From Clostridiales bacterium (GTDB lineage: Bacteria; Bacillota; Clostridia; Lachnospirales; Lachnospiraceae): a stretch of DNA of 49,712 nt. Below the pieces are notes generated by a model, which saw only the letters and a program-made list of their open reading frames with translations, was not told where the DNA came from and did not search any database. The stretch is from positions 1 through 49,712 of the forward strand of contig JAJQAC010000080.1 of NCBI GenBank assembly GCA_021204025.1, in the 5' to 3' direction. Shown piece after piece: positions 1-9,668 of the stretch. Position 1 is the first letter of the stretch. Each line of letters opens with the position of its first letter. The position numbers were made by a program, and so were the translations under genes.

Positions 1-1
1 C

Positions 2-3000
2 CTGTTGACGAATAAGGCCGACGAGACGGTGAGCGCGGAGATCGCGGTGGGCAATTTGGAGACCGGGACTGTATCCATCCTTGCGGCGGATTCCTTTGGT
101 GTGGAGATCAATAACTCCGTATCCGCAGGAAGCACAGCGGTCAGCAGCACGACGGCAGTCAGTACTGGTTCCGGTTCCGGCGGTGGATCCGGGCGCGGGT
201 TCAGCAGCGGTGGGGCGGCATCCGCAGCCAGTGAGACTGCTTTGGAGGATCTGACCGGGGAAGTGTCCGCGGATATAGAAGCAGCATCTCTGGAAGAATT
301 GGAAGATTCATCCGCAGAAGGATACGAGATCGTGATCTCAGACGATGAGGATGCGGCAGGCACATCGGAGGAAGCGGAGGAAGAAACCGACGTACATATC
401 GTGGATGATACCGCCGATCAGTCCGGATCGGATGACAGCGAGGATTCCGCAGCTGACCATGCAGACGACAGCCAGGCGGAAGACCCGGAGACGGAAAATA
501 CAGAGGACACTGAGAATACAGAAGATACAAATGATACAGAAAATACAAACGATACAGAGGATACAAACAATACAGAAGAAACCAACAACACAGAAGATAC
601 CAACGATACAGAAGATATAAACGACACAGACAATACAGACGACAGTGACGCCGGTTCAGAAGACAGCGATCCGTCGTCTGATACCGGAGAAGCGTCAGCA
701 GACGATGACAAGGACGAGGATACCGCCGATGAGGATAGCGCGGATACCGGAACAGACGATACGGATGATATCACGGAAGACAGCGAGGTAAGCGTCAGCC
801 TTTCATCCATCTCTCTTCATCGGACAGAGATCCTCACAGCAGGAAAGGCTACTGCCTCTGACGCCGAGACCGCGAGTGCGTCCGATGCCAGCCCATCCGA
901 CGCCGACCATCAGGCGGAGGGCGTATGGTATGAATCCGTATGGTTTGACCGCAAGGGCGCAGCGGCGTTTGTGACGACGGCAGCGGACCTGTGGCTGAAC
1001 GCAAATCAGGACGGCCGGAAAACCCTGAAATCCGAAGGAGAAGACTATCGCGTAGAAGTAAACTATGACCTGGAAGCCGGACTCCCGAAGAATGTGGAGC
1101 TGACTGCCGACGAATATGAGAAAGACTCTGAGACATATCTGGCGCGCTACGAAGAAGCAGCCGCTCTTTATGGTTGGGCCGAAGGCGCGGAGAACGATTT
1201 CCGGCTGTTCAACATTACTCTGTCCGCAGATGGGGAGGAGGTAGAACCGGACTCCGAGGTAGACGTGACGATCTCCTTCCTGGAGAAAGAAGATCTGGCG
1301 GAGTATGATGTCATCCACTACGGCGAGGACGAGACGGAGATCATGGAAGCGGTGTCCGATTATGAAGATGGGACGCAGAATATCAGCTTTAGCACCGATG
1401 GGTTCACGGATTATGCGACATTGACAGCGTCTAACGACGAGATTGGCACTGAATTAGATGGTGATTATGCGTACCTCTCGGATGTGGCTATGGTGGAGGA
1501 CAGCACAACGACATCTGGATATGCCATGCGTACCGGTACGTCTCCCTGGGATGATGACGATACTGCCGGTAACGACAGCACGGATCTCAACAATAGCCTG
1601 AGAACTTATGATATTGCCACTTATACGGTGACCTTTACCAGCCGTGTGCGGGACAACGCCCCTTACAAGTTCTATTATCAGGGCAATCTGTACTTTGAGT
1701 TTATCCTTCAGGGCGACAGCAGTGAGGCACAGTTTGAGACGGGCAGTATGGGCTGGCTGGATGCGAAAAATGCAACCTATACCGTTTCGGAAGAAGTGAT
1801 AGAAATGGAAGTAGAAGATGAAGAAGGAAATAAAACAACGAAGGATGTCGATTGTCAGGTGCTTCGCGGTTACTACTCCTGGCAGCCTGCCTCTGGCAAT
1901 GACCACGCCATCGGAGAAAGCACGCAGGAGCTGACTCTGGCAATCCGGGCGTTGGCGTTAAAGAATAACAGCAAGATTCAGCCCACATTTACTTTCTGGC
2001 TGGAGGGAAATAATGTTGGCGTGGACTATTCCAAGTGGGGTACGAAGGACTATAGTGAAGGAGTGGTGACTGGAAGTAGTTGTTCTTGCGGAACCCATAA
2101 GGAAGAAGAATATCAGACGATAAAAGCTCCTAGAATCACGATTTCCGCTGCGGCTAGATATAATATAGCGGTGAAAGCAAGTAACCAGACGACCACCGGC
2201 ACATTTAATTTTAGTACAGGAACAGACAGCGTAATGAACAAAACCGCTGGGACCGTTACCGGACGACTTGGGAGTTATGGTATCACGATACAGATAGTAG
2301 GAAAGTCTGCAACGGAAGGTTTGAGAGGAGTGGAGCTGCCAAAATCGGGAGAACCCATTACATTTGATCTGGCGTTATCGTCTGCGGCTCAATATTCAAC
2401 TGGAAATAAGGATACTACAGATGCATTTACGCCTTTGGTGTGGAGCTTAGAAGGAAATTCGGGCAGCTCTTCACAGTCTGATGGGAGATCTCTGCCGACT
2501 GAATTGAACCTTAAGTATGCAGTTAATGCTCCTTTAAACAAAAACACAAGTGGTGCATATAATAGTTGCTATAACGGCGGCAGTTGGTCGGGGAGCCAGG
2601 AGGGTAAAACTGTTAGCGTGACCATTAGTGACTGGAAATTAAATATGGATCTGGATTTCCTGCCATACGCAAATGCAGGTAGTTCATCAGAGACTAAGAC
2701 TTATTATGATCCGGACTCGGTGTCAAGCTACTGGGACATACAATATGCCTGTATATCTGCCGGTGAATTGTGGGTGTTGCAGCCGTTCTACACCACTGGA
2801 GGGGAGCATATCCTGGATTACCTAGGTACAGATAACGTAAGTTTTGTAACCACAATAAAAGATAGCAACCTTTCTATGCAGGATGAAAGTGGCAATACAG
2901 TTACGGAACAGGCCGTTACGACTGACGATACTGCTACGCAGGATATGGCTTTGACCAAACCGGGTTCTATTAGTCAAAGTATCGCATACAAGAAATATAA

Positions 3001-6000
3001 TCCATCGGCATGGAATGACCCTCTCACAGAAGGATGTTGGGAAAACCCGAAAGACTGGATACTTTCGGGCAATCCGCTTGCTATTTACGACTATCTTGTA
3101 AATGATGGTTCTGAGGGAGAATATACTGCAGTTGCCTATGATCAACTTATTAAATTTGATGATACATTCTTTGAACCAAATGGAACCACAAGTGCAAGTA
3201 CGCTCAATAGTAGTGTAAAAGCAGTGAAACCGGTTATTTTATATGGCGCTAAAGCAGATAAGTCAGGATGGGATCATACCGATTCAGCGGGGGGAGTATT
3301 AACTCCGGGGGATGATGGTTATGATATGGAAATGATTTATGCTACAACAGATGATCTGGTATATTTCAGCAGCCTTACAGAGTTAAAAAAGGAAGGATAT
3401 GCCTGTGTGGCAGTATTGGTGGAATATAGAGGCCTGGCGTCTACAACTTATAACCATACAGATGTAACAATTAAAGGTTCCGCAAAAACAACAGCAGAAA
3501 CGGATTCCGTCTATATGGTTACTCATTATGGACGTTCATGGAACCGGAGTGATCTGGCTAGTGCTTATACGGAAAAATACAGCGCCAGCTGCACCGCAGA
3601 CGATATTTTAAGCAAGGATGCTGATGAGATTAAAAGATTGGTGGATGAACTGATACCATCGAGAGCATCTACAGCAATAGATGCGGGTACGCCAGATGAT
3701 TCACTTTTGTACAGCAGGGATTATCCTCCCAGTTGTTACTGGATCAATGGCGGCAGCGACGGGACAAGCAGCAGCACAGGATTGATTCAAAATTACATCA
3801 AGGCTTCTTATGATGAAAATGGATATGTGAGTGGGGCAACTTCCGGCGTCTTTTATGGTGATTCCTGTCTGTTGGTGGGCTACACCACTGGCGTTACTCT
3901 GAATGTAGCTCAGACCACTACCGGAGATGCAGAAAAAAGAGCTTATGATATGGACACCAGCCAGCGTATTGTGGATTATGCCCTGCAGGCCAACATTGCC
4001 CGAAACGCCGGAGAGGGTGAAAGCGAGGCACAGGAAATGACCACTACTGTCACCATGACAGTCACGATTCCCGCGAAACTGACCTATCTGGAAGGATCCT
4101 CTTACATCGGTGGAACCTATACCACTAAAGGAGAGGGCGTTCAGGGAACCGTAACGGGTGGTACTCTGCTGGAAGAAAATAAAACCATAACTGTAAATGA
4201 CACCAACGGTAATCCGCTTTATACCGTATATCTGAAGCTGGATGAAAATGTAGACGGAACCACTACCCTGACTTATACTTTGACAGGCGTAACTTTAACC
4301 GGCACGGAGCTGACGAAGTATCTGGATACCATTTACTTCTCTTGTAAGATCGGTACCGAGGGAAACGAGAAAACGGATGTTAGTAACGGCGATAGCCTGA
4401 CTGTATCTGCCACGGTGGAGAGTACAGAAGACTGTAACCGTGACTTTACAGCTAGCAACGAGAATTATTCCGAATGCGGTATTCAGATCAGCAAGAATAA
4501 TGCTGTCAATCTGGCAAAGTTTGCGGATCAATCCGTGGTAGAAGTCGGAGAAGGTATGAGCTTTGAGATGTATGTCGGAAATAACAGCGTCAATTCGAAA
4601 TCGATCTTAGCTGTTGACAGTCTGCCATATAGTACAGATGGAGTCTCCAGTTTCGATGGAGATGTGGAGGTGACAGGATTTAGAATTTACAGTTCGACAA
4701 CAACAGATGATGATGGCAATGTAACCGATTATGTCTATAATGGCACGGATTTTTCAAATATTATTTTCTATTATACTACTAATGAAAGCTATCGAGGTGC
4801 CGTAAGCACTGATCTTGCATCGGAGGACTTTAGTGTTGGTGATAACTGGAAAAAATTAGATATTAACAGTGGCGGAGTCGCAACTTTGCCAGATAACTTC
4901 AAGCCGGTAGCGATTGTTGCCAAGGGTACTTTGCCGGGCAGTACTACATTAAAAATGCACATCACCATAAAACTTACGGAGGGCGAAGGTGGCGACGTTG
5001 CGGTTAACAAGCTGAGCGATGGTAACCTTTCCAGCAGCGCACGGTGCAGAATTGTTGATCGTTCTTTGAGCGGCTTGGCGTGGGTTGATATGGATGGTGA
5101 CGGTGTTCAGGATAGCGGTGAATACACGATTTCCAACGTTATGGTGGAGCTTTTGAAACTTAAGGATAACGGCGACGCATCGAAGGAAGATGACTACAGT
5201 GTCGTTGCCACGACTTATACCGGTAAAACATACGATGTCAATACAAATACGGAAGATACCTATAACGATGGCTATTATAGGTTTACCAGTCTTTCGGAAG
5301 GAACCTACACTGTGAAGTTTACTACACCATCTGGTTCGGTTACTAAAAAAGCTATAATCAATGACTCAGACAGTACAGAATTCGTAATGTCAGGTTATGT
5401 TGCTTCGCCGGAAAATGTGGGAAGTACTGAAGAGGATGATAAAAAGGATTCCGATGCGGTAGGAGACTACACGGATTGCATTTTGGGGAGTACACTCATA
5501 ACAGGCATTAATATGCCGGCTGCCTCGACACTTACTTACAGTTCCTATGCTGATGACAACAACGACAGCGGTTTCTTCCAGTATCTGTTGCAGATCACGA
5601 AGGTGGATAGTGTCACCAATTCCTATCTGGATGGTGTGACATTCAAACTTAATAAGATCGGTGACAGTAGCTTTGAACTGACAAAAACAACTGGGGAATC
5701 CAATAATGGTATTGTTACCTTCGGTGATCCGTCGACTTATACCGGTCTGACTGCCGGCGTGTACACACTTACAGAAACGCAAGCAAAGGATGGTTATAAT
5801 AAACTGACAGACACTATCACCATTACGATAGGGACAGATAGAAGCATTACTGCTACAAACACAACGGATACAAGTGTTATATATGATACGACCGGAAGCA
5901 ATTCTCCATTGTTGAAGGTGACTGTTACCAATACTACCGGCTCGGTTCTTCCTGAGACCGGCGGTCCTGGCACTCTTCCATTCCGCGTAGCGGGCCTGCT

Positions 6001-6067
6001 TATGATGAGCGTATCCGCTTACCTGATTTATGATAGCTTAAAACAGCGGAGGATTTCCGCGTCCTAA
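2..6067 (+). CDS. Large LPXTG cell-wall-anchored surface protein (5' end outside window)
   Basis: The frame is open to the left edge and there is no signal peptide at the first possible start (TTG at 5), so the N terminus lies upstream. Counting from that TTG, the 2020 residues run as follows: a Gly/Ser segment; a very acidic Asp/Glu/Thr/Asn linker (about 95-260); a long beta-rich, Thr/Ser-rich region; an SdrD_B-like domain near 1685-1790 (GLAWVDMDGDGVQD, a Ca-binding-type loop); and a SpaA/Cna_B-type domain near 1861-1945 with a possible isopeptide Lys (ITKVD) and Glu (LTETQAKDGY). The C terminus is a classic sorting signal: LPETG at 1982-1986, a hydrophobic stretch, then KQRR. Sortase A-type attachment to peptidoglycan is therefore expected. 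The ligand is unknown. It is probably an adhesin or pilin-like stalk protein, and a hairpin terminator follows it. Confidence 0.9.
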   Translation: MLTNKADETVSAEIAVGNLETGTVSILAADSFGVEINNSVSAGSTAVSSTTAVSTGSGSGGGSGRGFSSGGAASAASETALEDLTGEVSADIEAASLEELEDSSAEGYEIVISDDEDAAGTSEEAEEETDVHIVDDTADQSGSDDSEDSAADHADDSQAEDPETENTEDTENTEDTNDTENTNDTEDTNNTEETNNTEDTNDTEDINDTDNTDDSDAGSEDSDPSSDTGEASADDDKDEDTADEDSADTGTDDTDDITEDSEVSVSLSSISLHRTEILTAGKATASDAETASASDASPSDADHQAEGVWYESVWFDRKGAAAFVTTAADLWLNANQDGRKTLKSEGEDYRVEVNYDLEAGLPKNVELTADEYEKDSETYLARYEEAAALYGWAEGAENDFRLFNITLSADGEEVEPDSEVDVTISFLEKEDLAEYDVIHYGEDETEIMEAVSDYEDGTQNISFSTDGFTDYATLTASNDEIGTELDGDYAYLSDVAMVEDSTTTSGYAMRTGTSPWDDDDTAGNDSTDLNNSLRTYDIATYTVTFTSRVRDNAPYKFYYQGNLYFEFILQGDSSEAQFETGSMGWLDAKNATYTVSEEVIEMEVEDEEGNKTTKDVDCQVLRGYYSWQPASGNDHAIGESTQELTLAIRALALKNNSKIQPTFTFWLEGNNVGVDYSKWGTKDYSEGVVTGSSCSCGTHKEEEYQTIKAPRITISAAARYNIAVKASNQTTTGTFNFSTGTDSVMNKTAGTVTGRLGSYGITIQIVGKSATEGLRGVELPKSGEPITFDLALSSAAQYSTGNKDTTDAFTPLVWSLEGNSGSSSQSDGRSLPTELNLKYAVNAPLNKNTSGAYNSCYNGGSWSGSQEGKTVSVTISDWKLNMDLDFLPYANAGSSSETKTYYDPDSVSSYWDIQYACISAGELWVLQPFYTTGGEHILDYLGTDNVSFVTTIKDSNLSMQDESGNTVTEQAVTTDDTATQDMALTKPGSISQSIAYKKYNPSAWNDPLTEGCWENPKDWILSGNPLAIYDYLVNDGSEGEYTAVAYDQLIKFDDTFFEPNGTTSASTLNSSVKAVKPVILYGAKADKSGWDHTDSAGGVLTPGDDGYDMEMIYATTDDLVYFSSLTELKKEGYACVAVLVEYRGLASTTYNHTDVTIKGSAKTTAETDSVYMVTHYGRSWNRSDLASAYTEKYSASCTADDILSKDADEIKRLVDELIPSRASTAIDAGTPDDSLLYSRDYPPSCYWINGGSDGTSSSTGLIQNYIKASYDENGYVSGATSGVFYGDSCLLVGYTTGVTLNVAQTTTGDAEKRAYDMDTSQRIVDYALQANIARNAGEGESEAQEMTTTVTMTVTIPAKLTYLEGSSYIGGTYTTKGEGVQGTVTGGTLLEENKTITVNDTNGNPLYTVYLKLDENVDGTTTLTYTLTGVTLTGTELTKYLDTIYFSCKIGTEGNEKTDVSNGDSLTVSATVESTEDCNRDFTASNENYSECGIQISKNNAVNLAKFADQSVVEVGEGMSFEMYVGNNSVNSKSILAVDSLPYSTDGVSSFDGDVEVTGFRIYSSTTTDDDGNVTDYVYNGTDFSNIIFYYTTNESYRGAVSTDLASEDFSVGDNWKKLDINSGGVATLPDNFKPVAIVAKGTLPGSTTLKMHITIKLTEGEGGDVAVNKLSDGNLSSSARCRIVDRSLSGLAWVDMDGDGVQDSGEYTISNVMVELLKLKDNGDASKEDDYSVVATTYTGKTYDVNTNTEDTYNDGYYRFTSLSEGTYTVKFTTPSGSVTKKAIINDSDSTEFVMSGYVASPENVGSTEEDDKKDSDAVGDYTDCILGSTLITGINMPAASTLTYSSYADDNNDSGFFQYLLQITKVDSVTNSYLDGVTFKLNKIGDSSFELTKTTGESNNGIVTFGDPSTYTGLTAGVYTLTETQAKDGYNKLTDTITITIGTDRSITATNTTDTSVIYDTTGSNSPLLKVTVTNTTGSVLPETGGPGTLPFRVAGLLMMSVSAYLIYDSLKQRRISAS
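498..640 (+). repeat. Imperfect low-complexity repeat encoding an Asp/Thr/Glu/Asn linker
   Basis: Units of the type GATACAGAAGATAC/AACGATACAGAG recur roughly every 12 bases and encode runs such as TEDTNDTENTND. The frame is maintained throughout. It probably forms a flexible, highly acidic stalk in the surface protein and may vary in length between strains. Confidence 0.7.
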
Positions 6068-6116
6068 GCAGAGATTTTAGAGTTCAAAGCAGATAAGATG
6101 ACGTTATCTACAAGTA

Positions 6117-6166
6117 GCCCCTGCGGCAGATACTCTTTATGAGGATCGCCACAGGGGCGTTTTTTC
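6117..6166 (+). terminator. Rho-independent terminator after the surface-protein gene
   Basis: The perfect 7-bp arms GCCCCTG (6117-6123) and CAGGGGC (6152-6158) are followed by GTTTTTT. It lies 50 bases after the stop codon and is on the coding strand. Confidence 0.8.
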
Positions 6167-6305
6167 TGATAAATTTCCTTCACAAACTGGCATATACTCA
6201 TTGAGTACTTGCCTGGGTTTATTCTGGTTTCCATCATCCATAATATAACCGAACAATTAATGTTTAGTAAGGTAAGCACTTGAATTTTTGGTTCTGAGAA
6301 ACCAA

Positions 6306-6334
6306 TTGCCTTATCAATCCGTTTCGTATATACT
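6306..6334 (+). promoter_or_regulatory. Sigma-A-type promoter before the Rpn-like gene
   Basis: TTGCCT (6306-6311), a 17-base spacer and TATACT (6329-6334) lie 36 bases ahead of the ATG at 6370. The rest of the 6167-6369 gap shows nothing coding. Confidence 0.6.
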
Positions 6335-6369
6335 ATCCGTACAGGGTTCCTCTTTATGAGAGGACAGGT

Positions 6370-7192
6370 ATGGTAAAAAAGTTTCAGGAACTGACAATCA
6401 AAGATTCATTTATGTTTGCTACGGTTATGACTGACGAGAAGATGTGCCGCTCGATGCTGGAAGTAATATTGGGGACGCATATCCTGGAGGTGACCGTCAT
6501 TACCGAGAAGACTATAGACTATCATCCGGATTACCATGGTGTGCGTCTGGACGTCCTGGCGGTCGAGAACGGGGCGCAGAGGAGATTTAACGTAGAGATG
6601 CAGGTCAAACGCCCGAAGGATATCTTCCGGCGCTGCCGTTTTTATCATTCCGGTATGGATATGAATTTGCTGCGTGGCGGTATTGACTACGAGATTCTGC
6701 CGGATGCCTACGTCATCTTTATCTGCGATTTTGATCCGTTTAAAAAGGAGTTGTACCGATACAGTTGCCGCATGACCTGTCAGGAGACAGGCGAAGTTGT
6801 CGAGGACGGGAGTACAACGATTCTTTTAAACACCCATGGGAAAAATCCGCAGGAGATATCACCAGAGCTGCTTCAATTTCTGGAGTATGTAAAAGATCCG
6901 GAAGTCTCATTAGAAGCTGTGGGGGGATAATCGCTTCATAAATGATCTGGAAAACTGCGTTACCGCAGTCAAACAAGACCGGAACTGGGAGGTGAAGTAT
7001 ATGCAGTTCAGGGAAATGCTGAGAGAGGAACATGAGGAGGGCCTAAAGGAGGGCCGTCTGGAGGGCTTAAAGGAGGGTCGCCTGGATAGTATTCGGGAAT
7101 TGATGAAAAATCTGCAATGGTCAGCGGAGCAGGCGATGGATGCGCTTGGTCTGTCTGCGGAAGAACAGCAGAAATACCGCGATATGATTTGA
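6370..7192 (+). pseudogene. Rpn family (PD-(D/E)XK) nuclease / putative transposase, frameshifted
   Basis: Residues 1-186 match the Rpn/PDDEXK_2 family: an N-terminal KDSFMFATVM-type start, then a nuclease core with LDVLAVENG and FNVEMQVKR, where the Asp and the Glu-x-Gln are the expected catalytic residues. The frame stops at 6928-6930, right after a run of six G (6921-6926). Removing one G joins it without a gap to the next frame (DNRFINDLENCV...), which continues through a coiled, charged tail with EGLKEGRLEGLKEG to the stop at 7190-7192. This tail is the usual end of the family. The gene is thus a full-length member disrupted by one extra base, either a real lesion, a slippage-switchable tract or an assembly error. 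Family members are reported to promote recA-independent recombination; the role here is unknown. Confidence 0.8.
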
Positions 7193-7635
7193 CAGAAGAA
7201 AGAATCAGACAGGATAAATACTACTATGAAAGATAAAGTGAGAAGGATCACGGGAAACGATAGATTATTTTTTATAGAGAAGAGGGATCCTGTTTTACGG
7301 ATAAGATAAGCCGGGGATGTGATTTGGAACGGGCAGGAAAGGAATAAAAAGAATCCGGCGGAAGTGATTTTGCCGGATGAGTAAGAAAGAAGAAAAGAAG
7401 GACGTGGGTGATATAGTCATCTGCGTCCTTTTTCCTGTCTTGAAGAGAATCTTACTTTGAAAAATATACGCAGTTTTTTCACAAAAATAATACATTTCCA
7501 TTGTAGAATAATGCGACATAACACAAGAGGGAACGGGGGAAAAAGCTGTCCATAGAGATAGCGCTATGGGAGTCGGGTATGGGAACGCTGCGAAGGGTAT
7601 ACGAGGCATTGTCTGACTGAGAGGGGGCGCCCGCT
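7193..7635 (+). other. 443-base intergenic region, no convincing gene
   Basis: Purine-rich DNA with two hairpins: ATCCGGC/GCCGGAT (7353-7359 with 7372-7378), and the terminator-like one at 7398-7433 described separately. The stretch 7530-7620 is GC-rich and can fold (CCATAG with CTATGG), but it matches no riboswitch I recognise. An SD-like GAGAGGGGG just precedes the next gene. No strong promoter was found; TAGAAT at 7504-7509 lacks a well-placed -35. Confidence 0.5.
7398..7433 (+). terminator. Probable Rho-independent terminator
   Basis: AAGGACG (7398-7404) pairs with CGTCCTT (7424-7430), and the run continues to TTTTT. It probably ends transcription from the Rpn-like gene and insulates the following envelope cluster. 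Confidence 0.6.
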
Positions 7636-8682
7636 ATGATGGATCGAATGGTTGTGATGATCCCGGCTTTGAATCCGGATGAGAGGCTGATTGGTCTGGT
7701 AAAGGAACTGACAGAGAAGAAGTTTTCTCATATCGTGGTGATTGATGATAGGAGTGAGGATTGCTGTCAACCGGTGTTTCAGGAGCTCAGACGCTGTGGC
7801 GTTGTGGTAGCGGTGCATGAGAGAAATCTGGGAAAGGGTGCGGCGCTCAAGACGGGAATGCGGACAGCGATCGAGCGGTTTGGCGAGGGCAACTCGTATC
7901 TTACCGCGGACGCGGACGGACAGCATCTGCCGGAAGATATCCGGGCGGTGGGGGATGCTCTTGGGGAACACCCGGATTCGCTGGTGCTGGGCGTGAGGGA
8001 TTTTCACAGTCCGGATGTGCCGTGGAAGAGCCGGTATGGCAATCGGATTACATCATTCTTTTTCGGCCTCACCAATGGGATGATGTGTCCGGATACGCAG
8101 ACAGGTCTGCGGGGGATACCGGCCAGACTGGAAAAGCTGGCGCTCTCGGAAGAAGGAGAGCGGTACGAATATGAGATGAATTTCCTTATGGACGCGGCTG
8201 GGGCAGTGCCGTTTGTCTATGTGCCGATCCGGACGGTATATGAGGACGGCAATCAGGGATCTCATTTCCGGCCGGTCGCGGATTCGCTCCTGGTATATGG
8301 CAGGCTGCTGCGGTACATAGCCGGTTCCCTGGCGGGGGCTGCGGTGGATTATCCGCTTTTTTACCTGTTCACTGTGCTGCTTCCTTTTCCGCAGATTCAG
8401 AAAGTGTTTATGGCTTCGGTCTTTGCGAGGATCGGATCAGGCATTGTCAATTACCTGCTGACGAGGTACTGGATTTTTCACAGCAGAAGATCGATCGGCG
8501 GCGAGGTGGCGCGCTATGGATTGCTTTTCGTCGTGCAGATGGCTGCCAGCGCGGGTCTGGTATCGCTGCTGTCTCTGCTCTTATGGCCGGTGGCGGCGAA
8601 GCTGGTTGTTGATACCTTCCTGTTCTTTGTGAGCTTTATCATACAGAAAAACTGGGTATTCCGGAAGGAGGAGGTCCGATGA
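7636..8682 (+). CDS. Bifunctional GT2 glycosyltransferase / GtrA-like membrane protein
   Basis: The N-terminal 230 residues form a family 2 glycosyltransferase: MIPALNP start, VVIDDRS nucleotide-binding Asp pair (about 37-38) and DADGQH (92-97) as the metal-binding DXD-type motif, as in polyprenyl-phosphate sugar transferases of the DPM1 type. The C-terminal 110 residues hold about four hydrophobic segments with the GtrA signature (VNYLLTRYWIF, IIQKNWVF). Such fusions are expected to make or flip lipid-linked sugars for envelope glycans. Two adjacent ATGs (7636, 7639) follow GAGAGGGGG; either may be the start. The end overlaps the next gene by ATGA, so the two are co-translated. First gene of a six-gene cluster; the substrate is not predictable. 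Confidence 0.87.
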   Translation: MMDRMVVMIPALNPDERLIGLVKELTEKKFSHIVVIDDRSEDCCQPVFQELRRCGVVVAVHERNLGKGAALKTGMRTAIERFGEGNSYLTADADGQHLPEDIRAVGDALGEHPDSLVLGVRDFHSPDVPWKSRYGNRITSFFFGLTNGMMCPDTQTGLRGIPARLEKLALSEEGERYEYEMNFLMDAAGAVPFVYVPIRTVYEDGNQGSHFRPVADSLLVYGRLLRYIAGSLAGAAVDYPLFYLFTVLLPFPQIQKVFMASVFARIGSGIVNYLLTRYWIFHSRRSIGGEVARYGLLFVVQMAASAGLVSLLSLLLWPVAAKLVVDTFLFFVSFIIQKNWVFRKEEVR

Positions 8683-9668
8683 AAGGGGAGAAAGATGAGA
8701 GGAAGAAGTTTGAAGAAAATCTGGTCGGTCAAAAGGATGAGAATCATCACAAATCCCGCAATCTCTGGCCCCCGGTTTTCGCGGTAATTCTGACGGCTTA
8801 TGCAGCGTTTACTCTGCTGGATGCCTTTGTGATACCCGGTGATGTGGTTTCGCTGGAGGAACTTGCGCGATCGGAAGATGCGGTGGAAAGTGAATTGCCG
8901 GATGAAGTCTCCGGGGAAGCATCCGGGCCCGTGATTACGGAAAGCAGTTATACGAGTGACGGGATTGCGATCACGATCACAACGCTGGAGCGGCATGATA
9001 CGCAGATTTATGTAGCGGATGTGGTCCTGTCGGATGCTTCTTACTTAAAGACAGGACTGGCGGGCGGGACTTTCGGACGCAACATCAGCGAAACGACTTC
9101 TGAGATCGCCAAAGAAAATGACGCGATTCTGGCAATTAACGGAGATTATTACGGATTCCGGAAGCGGGGCTTCGTGATGAGAAACGGTTATCTCTACCGG
9201 GACATGGCTCAGAATGATTCCGGACAGGAGGATCTGGTCGTCTATGAGGACGGAAGATTGGAAATTGTCACAGAATCAGAGGCAGATGCGTCAGAACTGG
9301 CAGAGGCGGGCGCGGCACAGATCTTTTCTTTTGGACCGGGACTGATCGAGGACGGCGAGATCGCGGTGGAGGAGGGCAGTGAAGTGGAGCAGGCGATGCG
9401 GAGCAATCCGCGGACGGCAATCGGTGAGATCGAGCCTCTGCATTATGTCTTTGTGGTCTCGGACGGACGTACAAAAGAGAGCGCCGGGCTGACGCTTCTG
9501 GAGCTTGCAGAGGTGATGCAGGAGCTCGGCTGTGAGACGGCGTATAATCTGGACGGCGGCGGTTCCTCGACGATGTGGTTTATGGGCGGGATCGTCAATC
9601 ATCCGACCAACGGTCACCGGAGCGGGGAAAGGAGTGTGAGCGATATTGTTTACATCAGTGAATCATGA
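8679..9668 (+). CDS. Membrane-anchored phosphodiester glycosidase (NAGPA domain) protein
   Basis: 329 residues: a charged cytosolic N terminus, one transmembrane segment at about 31-52, then an extracellular domain. The domain carries the conserved NAGPA features: AINGDYYGFR, NPRTAIGE, and NLDGGGSSTMWF near the C terminus. Family members (the human uncovering enzyme, bacterial YomE-like proteins) hydrolyse sugar-phosphodiester bonds. Acting outside the membrane, it could trim phosphodiester-linked sugars or teichoic-type polymers. It overlaps the upstream glycosyltransferase (ATGA) and the downstream gene, so it is part of one operon. GGAGGAGG just upstream is a strong SD. Confidence 0.85.
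   Translation: MKGEKDERKKFEENLVGQKDENHHKSRNLWPPVFAVILTAYAAFTLLDAFVIPGDVVSLEELARSEDAVESELPDEVSGEASGPVITESSYTSDGIAITITTLERHDTQIYVADVVLSDASYLKTGLAGGTFGRNISETTSEIAKENDAILAINGDYYGFRKRGFVMRNGYLYRDMAQNDSGQEDLVVYEDGRLEIVTESEADASELAEAGAAQIFSFGPGLIEDGEIAVEEGSEVEQAMRSNPRTAIGEIEPLHYVFVVSDGRTKESAGLTLLELAEVMQELGCETAYNLDGGGSSTMWFMGGIVNHPTNGHRSGERSVSDIVYISES

Noticed and set aside
7530-7625. Possible riboswitch upstream of the envelope cluster
   Set aside because: The GC-rich fold does not match c-di-GMP or other riboswitch consensus motifs that I know.
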